The notes below the pieces were generated by a model. The model had not been told where the DNA came from, did not search any database, and was given only the letters and a program-made list of their open reading frames with translations. Below, piece after piece: positions 58,759-64,000 of a stretch of 64,000 nucleotides of DNA; within the stretch, counting starts at the first letter, position 1; every line of letters starts with the position of its first letter. The translations under genes and the position numbers were made by a program. This DNA comes from Adiantum capillus-veneris (lineage: Eukaryota > Streptophyta > Polypodiopsida > Polypodiales > Pteridaceae): assembly GCA_014529385.2 (NCBI GenBank), contig CM043959.1, positions 57,244,753 through 57,308,752 of the forward strand, written 5' to 3'.

Positions 58759-60886
58759 ATGGCAAGCATCTACGCATGGCAATGCGACAAGCTCCTCGAG
58801 TCTGTCTCTTCTCGCCCATTGCCAGGCCTCGTCCCATCGACGAACCCCATCGCCTCTTGCGACTTCCAAAGCTTCGGCAATCTGCACCCAAATGCGGTCC
58901 TCGACGCACACTTACTCTCTCACACCCTCACGCACTCACAAACACAGACACAACCCACACATCATGTTGATGAGCAAGCCAGTAACTCTCACACTACATC
59001 CAATTCTACCACCAACATCGAAGACCTCGACTTCCTCGACTACTCGCCTATGTTTGTGCAAGATATGTTCTTCCTCGGCTCGCCTGCACCAGCTGACATG
59101 GAAATGGCCGAATGCGATGAATGGAGCTTGCTGTCAAATGACAGCAATTCATCATGGAAGAGCACCAATCAAACTGATTCTGCACTTGTCCACCATTCCC
59201 CCATTGTAAATAATGAGGAAGCGCATTGTCCTCTTGAAAGCTATGCTGCCAATGAGCCGGCGGCAGCAGCAACGACAAACGTTGGTAGGCCCGTTTGTGT
59301 CTCCGCAAACCAGACCAAGCACAGTGGAAGAAGCATAGAAGATCTCCCTAAGAGAAGTCCATTGAGGGCTTCCCCATCCTTGAATGAGCTCACTAGAGGG
59401 ATGGATAATGTGTGTACTGATTCGCCTTTGAAGCCCCGGCGGGGCACTTTCAAGAGGCAGAAGTCGATGAGTGATATGAAGAGGATTGATTCAATCTCTG
59501 ACTTCAGCGATGCTATAGAAGATGAGGACCAACATAACAAGCTCGGTAGTGATGGCCCGAGGGGAGGTGTGTCGAAAAATTTGGTATCAGAGAGGAAGAG
59601 GAGGATGAAGCTCAATGAGAGACTGTACTCTTTGAGGGCAATTGTGCCCAAGATAAGCAAGGTAACATTACTTCTCATTGAAAGAGTACTGAATTGTGTG
59701 CATGAAGTAGGAAAGTTTGAGTGTTTGCGATGGTTTGGTTGTTAATAGGCTCTTCCTTGGTGGTTTAAACATGGACTCAACACTGGTTGTCAGCTCTAAG
59801 CAACTAAGATGCACTCATTTCAGTGTTTTCTATTGGTTTTCTATTCAATTGAAATGTAGTGAGTGCGAGTATGTCCGCTTACTCCCACTTTACACCTTTC
59901 GTGATGTGCCTACCTGCTTTGTGGACATGTAGATGGACAAAGCTTCAATTGTGGGGGATGCAATAAGCTATGTCCAAGACCTCCAAAAGCAAGTGAAGTC
60001 TATGCAAGAAGACATTCTTGCTTTACAAGCCGGCAAAGAAGCCGCGGCCGAGGGGCTTTCTAGTTGTGCAGTCGATCGGATTATCAAGGCACATTCCACT
60101 ATACCAGCTGAAGTTCCCCAACACAAAATCCTGCAGGTAAAGATTAAAAGGCGATGTCTTTAATGTGATCAATTTGTGTATTTATCAAGTAGTTGACATG
60201 AAAATGAATCAAAACAGTTTCAAGCATATTAATGATATGTTTGCTCACTTGTGCTCGCTCTCTTTGTCAGATGGATGTATCCACAATGGAGTCGAATACT
60301 CACCATCTTCGCATTCATTGCAAACGGGGACCAGGAGTTCTTGTGCAACTCACAAAGGCATTAGAGTCCCTTGATTCCGAGATTGTGAGTGCCAACCTCA
60401 CCACAGTTAGTGACAATATCCTCAATACCATTGTCATCAAGGTAAGAAAAAGCAAGCGCGCTTTATACACCAGCATTATGTAGCTTAGAGCATGTCGATT
60501 TCGCACTATTTCATGACGTTTGGATTAAGCATTATGTGCAAGAATGCATTACAAGGCTTCATGAAGCATTGTAACACAAGAATTTCATGAAAGGATAAGC
60601 TGTCTATGAAGGATTCGTGTATGAAAATATTTTGAAGCAAGCATGGCATTGTCGTAGGCACCGGCTCGTTTGAACCGAGGATTAAGGCTCTACTAATGAA
60701 CTTGAATTGCTAGCTCTTGTTCATGCTCTTAAATTGGGGCATCTTTACCTATTTGCATGTAAAAAGCATTGTTCACCATGCTTGCTATGTATATTGCAGG
60801 TGGATAAGAGAGATGTGAAGGGTCCAGAGGATCTAAAACAACTCTTGGTGCAAAAATTCCCCACTTATGGTCTGCAGTGTGTTTGA
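58759..60886 (+). CDS. bHLH transcription factor, FIT/AMS type, with C-terminal ACT-like domain (4 exons, 454 aa)
   Basis: Coding exons are 58759-59661, 59933-60136, 60271-60441 and 60800-60886. All junctions are in phase 0 with GT..AG introns (AAG|GTAACA, CAG|GTAAAG, AAG|GTAAGA; acceptors ATGTAG, TTGTCAG, TTGCAG). ATG 58759 has an A at -3 and G at +4 and is the only upstream in-frame ATG. The N-terminal 270 residues are Ser/Asn-rich with acidic patches. The basic region and helix 1 are residues 274-301 (NLVSERKRRMKLNERL). The loop and helix 2 are 302-334 (MDKASIVGDAISYVQDLQKQ), running into a leucine-rich coil. Residues about 378-450 resemble the ACT-like dimerisation fold (HLRIHCKRGPGVLVQLTKAL). 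Helix 2 and the QMDV junction most resemble subfamily III(a) (FIT) proteins. Such proteins bind E-boxes as nuclear dimers. The exact orthologue and pathway cannot be assigned. The gene looks intact. Confidence 0.9.
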
Positions 60887-61530
60887 GGCGATGCGTATTG
60901 TGATCAATGCTACATGCATATTTCCGTCCAATCGGCATAGGCGGATGAATTCTATCTGCACCCATCCTGATCAAAGAGTGTAGCTTCCCCATTGTAATGA
61001 TATCTCTCCATCCCTGAGTCAAAGTAGGTGATATGTGTGCAATGTGAGTTGAAGCCAACGTTAGGCCTTTTGTAACACCTTAGGGTCTTGAGTTACCCTT
61101 GGGAAAAGCCCAAATGAAGAAGAGAAGAAAAAAAGGAAGGAAAGAAAGAAAGGTTTTGCTAAGGATTGTAAGAGTGGAGCAAGGCAATTATTAATCAAGT
61201 ATGTGCCATGCAAAAATAATAGCACTAGCTACAAGCTTTCAGTATTTTTGAAATGTGTATTTGTGGGCCACTATAATTTGTACTACAAGCTACAAGCTCT
61301 GGCAAAAATACCCATCAATTGTCAAGGGAGGTAGAGAAAGTGAAAGTGGACTGAAGTGTAAAAAAATCTTTTATGGGAGAATCTCACTTTTACTAGAGAT
61401 GAGAGAGATGGGGGTCATTTTCTCACTGTGGGTTGTAGGTAGGCCTACCCTTGCTTGTGGGAAGTAAAGTAGCACACACTGCCTTAGAAGCTAAAGAGTG
61501 CATACACCTCTCAATGATTTTGTCCTTGCA
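60887..61530 (+). other. 3' flank of the bHLH gene
   Basis: This is the likely 3' UTR and downstream spacer. No clear AATAAA lies close to the stop; an AAAATAATAG stretch lies near 61214. No further gene is seen. Confidence 0.4.
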
Positions 61531-61534
61531 AAAG

Positions 61535-61536
61535 TT

Positions 61537-61576
<40 letters not shown>
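61535..61576. repeat. (GT)n(GA)n microsatellite
   Basis: About 27 bp of GT repeats are followed by 16 bp of GA repeats. Confidence 0.97.
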
Positions 61577-61764
61577 TGAATCATGAACACGGTTGCTTTT
61601 CGCCGGGCATTTGACTTGTTTTTGGGTATATTTCTTGCTTTTTTTTGCTCAAAGTGAGAGCTACTCTGTGAAAGAGACCCTAAAAATTCTTGAAATTTGA
61701 GGGGCAAGGTTGTTCGCCAAAAATCAACCTTGATTCATGTTACAATTGTCCTCTTGAGAGCGAA

Positions 61765-61972
61765 GCACCCTCGACACTATCTCACACGGGCATGGGAAGG
61801 AGGGGATCAATGGCCTATGCCTATTTACAAGTTGTGCTGCACCTGAATTTACCTATTTTTCCCAAATTTACACAAGCTGCATCGGACGGCTCAAATCGCA
61901 CCCGATCCTCATAATGGGCATGGGCCATTAATCGCCTCCTATCCATGCTTGTGTGAGGTAGTGACGAGGGCG
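61765..61972. mobile_element. Inverted-repeat element (imperfect 57-bp arms)
   Basis: 61765-61821 and 61917-61972 are imperfect inverted repeats sharing CCCTCG-CACTA-CTCACAC and GCATGG-AGGAGG-GAT-AATGGCC-ATGCC blocks around a roughly 95-bp centre. It is likely an old MITE or foldback element; no clear TSD was found. Confidence 0.6.
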
Positions 61973-62031
61973 AAGCACTGCTTGGGGAAGTCTTTCCTTG
62001 CATGACAGGACTTCCTCCTTGTGAATTTACA

Positions 62032-62040
62032 TAGATTTAA
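62032..62040. repeat. TSD of the MITE, left copy (TAGATTTAA)
   Basis: It compares with AAGATTTAA at 62505-62513, an 8 of 9 match. Confidence 0.75.
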
Positions 62041-62504
62041 GGGAAAATTATCAAAATACGCCTCTAATTTGTGGGATTGCCAAAATAATCCTCAGATTTC
62101 AAAAATTACCAAAATACCCTTGCATCTATTTTGGTTGGACTGTGAAAGATTTTCTAATCTTTATTCCTTTTTGACAATTTAGATCCATTTTTGAGTGCCT
62201 AGCATGCAATTTGTCACAAGTTACCTTGCGAAAAGCGCAATTATGTCTAAAAATAATGAAGAAATTCATCTTCAAAGCCTACGTAACATACCCAAATTCT
62301 AGTTTTAGCATCTTGTATTGATAGACAATCAGACTTCTTATGAAAAGCTACAAAATTTATCGTCTTTCAAGAAATTTAATCGCACGACCAGGGGTACTTT
62401 GGGAATTTTGGAAAACTTGAAGGGCATTTTGGGAATTTGTGACCAAATATTGGGGGTGTTTTGGGAATTTCCGCAAACTAGAGGGGTATTTTGGCAATTT
62501 TCCC
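62041..62504. mobile_element. MITE with long inverted ends and a 9-bp TSD (MULE-type)
   Basis: The 464-bp element starts GGGAAAATTATCAAAATACG and ends TATTTTGGCAATTTTCCC. The arms remain similar for about 80 bp inward, with internal tandem CAAAATAC / GGTATTTTGG motifs. No coding capacity is seen. A 9-bp TSD and long terminal repeats are hallmarks of Mutator-like elements. Confidence 0.75.
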
Positions 62505-62513
62505 AAGATTTAA

Positions 62514-64000
62514 TTCAAAAATACTAGTATAATTTTTCAGAATTGCAATAATTTTGAACTATTTTCATGTTTCTCGTGCTTGTTTTTTTCTTCCTCTTAC
62601 TTTGTCTCTAGACCAACTAATGTAGATTGTCAATGAATGATGATACAACTGTCTTCTTAAAGTGCCCCTCCATAGGCCCATGACCTAGGACGGCTCATTA
62701 CCTTCGGGTGGTGCATTTGAAGGGTGTTGCATAATCCCATGGCCACTATTTGCAACCGGTTCCAAGTCATGGTCATGTTACATCGCAACTTACATAATTT
62801 GACTTGAGTTGCTGTAACCCAGTGGATCAGGTGTTAATGGCGAAAACTTGATGTAGGGGGTGATTGAGGCACTCCCTTATGAAGTAGTCGTGGTACTCTC
62901 TAGTAATCCTGCACGCAAGCCTTCTTGACAGCATCTATGTTATGGAGAGCTCCCATTTTGGTTGTAGGGCACTCTAACGGTATCATTAATGGGCCTATGG
63001 GGGAGTTCTCTAATTTAGCACTAGTTTGGTATAAAAAAGGACATTGTTTTCATGAGTTTAGGTAAATGGTAGAGAAAATCTATAAAAGATCTCAAAAAAT
63101 AAATTTACAAACTTATTTAATAACAATCAAAGTACTCATAACAATTATAATTCCTTTTTTTGGCTTTCTAAAAGAAGCGTTTAGTGTTAAGTTAGGTGAG
63201 GCATACTTTCATTGATTTCATTGCCATGATGGAGACTTACCTTAAATGTTATTTCCATTTTAAAATATTAAATGAATATTTCTATTTCACCTTTCATTTC
63301 ACATTCTTACACAGCTTGACTTCACTTGCATTCTATTCTCTTAGAATGCTAAAGTGAAGCTTCATCTTGCATAATTCTAGTAAATTCTATACATATACAT
63401 ACATGCACACATACGTATTTTTATTTATTTTACACACACACACACATATATATACTAAATGAGCAAACCATGGTAAAGGAAAGAAAAAATGATGAAATAT
63501 GTGAACTTAGTTCAAAAATCTTGCAAATTCAAAAATTCGACTCTTATTTCCGGTTTGCTTCTTTGCAAGGAGGAAATTCAGTCCCTTAATAAAAGAGATA
63601 TTCTTGAACAATGCTTTACCTTATATAATTATAGTTAAACTCAACCTATTGATTCTTTCATTTTCTTATTATTTTAGAAAACCACCGTGACCCTTTTACT
63701 TGTTTTAGCACAAAATCAATAGCAACTACGTAAACGAGTGGTTGATTTTTCATTTAAGTGTGTACCTAGTCTAAAAAAAAGCGATCAGGTGCATGCAATA
63801 ATCCATGGTAACTACTTATATATGTGTTTGATATTTTTTCAACTCTCATGCATTTTTTTTGGTCGTGACTAGAATTAAATATAGAAAGTTATGTGGGTCA
63901 AATATGCAATATTTATGAATTGAATCAATGACCATATAGAACATTTAGTTCATCTAAATTTGCATTCTCTTACGTCGCATATATACTAGATCTACCACTC
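62514..64000. other. AT-rich intergenic sequence
   Basis: Only a short (CA)n(TA)n microsatellite at about 63431-63454 is recognised. No gene or element end is supported up to the window edge. Confidence 0.5.

Overview
The window is nuclear DNA from a land plant. Three things point there: a plant-type bHLH transcription-factor gene with four exons and GT..AG introns, plant-style LTR retrotransposons primed by initiator-Met or Asp tRNA, and very abundant GA/CT microsatellites. The diverse, mutually nested transposons suggest a large-genome non-seed plant such as a fern. That last point is inference; nothing in the sequence names the species.

About 85% of the window is one stack of transposons inside transposons. 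I could bound most layers from terminal repeats and target-site duplications (TSDs). Outermost is a decayed MULE-like transposase gene, with a 5' part at about 1.5-2.2 kb and a 3' part at 52.3-53.6 kb. An Ulp1-type protease relic follows it on the opposite strand. The MULE-like gene is split by a DNA transposon at 2225-52283 with 22-bp terminal inverted repeats and a 4-bp TSD (TGAT). Without its own insertions that transposon is about 11.7 kb. It carries a plus-strand RNase H-fold DDE transposase gene and a convergent minus-strand multi-exon gene. The minus-strand gene encodes a coiled-coil segment, a Cys/His-rich segment, a basic segment and a C-terminal FCP1/NIF-like (HAD) phosphatase domain. 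Its introns and 3' spacers are filled with arrays of AAGTGGT/ACCACTT motifs, including a perfect 97-bp-arm palindrome.

Three retroelements and a SINE sit inside it. A Ty1/copia element (6995-12544, minus, TSD AGAAG) interrupts the transposase. A chromodomain-type Ty3/gypsy element (17728-50404, minus) interrupts an intron of the phosphatase gene. A tRNA-derived SINE (51553-51675) has an 18-bp TSD. The chromovirus is itself split by a very large non-chromodomain Ty3/gypsy element (23658-47858, plus, TSD CCCTC, about 19 kb without its own insertion). That element is split by a second copia element (36923-42105, plus, TSD GAAAA). Every autonomous element has stops or frameshifts.

The large gypsy element is the most unusual retroelement. 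It has a second retropepsin-like domain downstream of integrase, two tandem H2C2-like modules, and an internal exact copy of its polypurine tract. It also has a 3' reading frame with a long coiled coil, a candidate spliced-leader arrangement, and seven copies of the 16-bp palindrome GTCTATCGCGATAGAC flanking the coding region.

To the right (53.6-64 kb) lies ordinary intergenic DNA with microsatellites and a 40-nt G run, then the one apparently intact host gene. This is a bHLH factor of the FIT/AMS type at 58759-60886, 454 aa. It is followed by an inverted-repeat element and a MULE-type MITE with a near-perfect 9-bp TSD.
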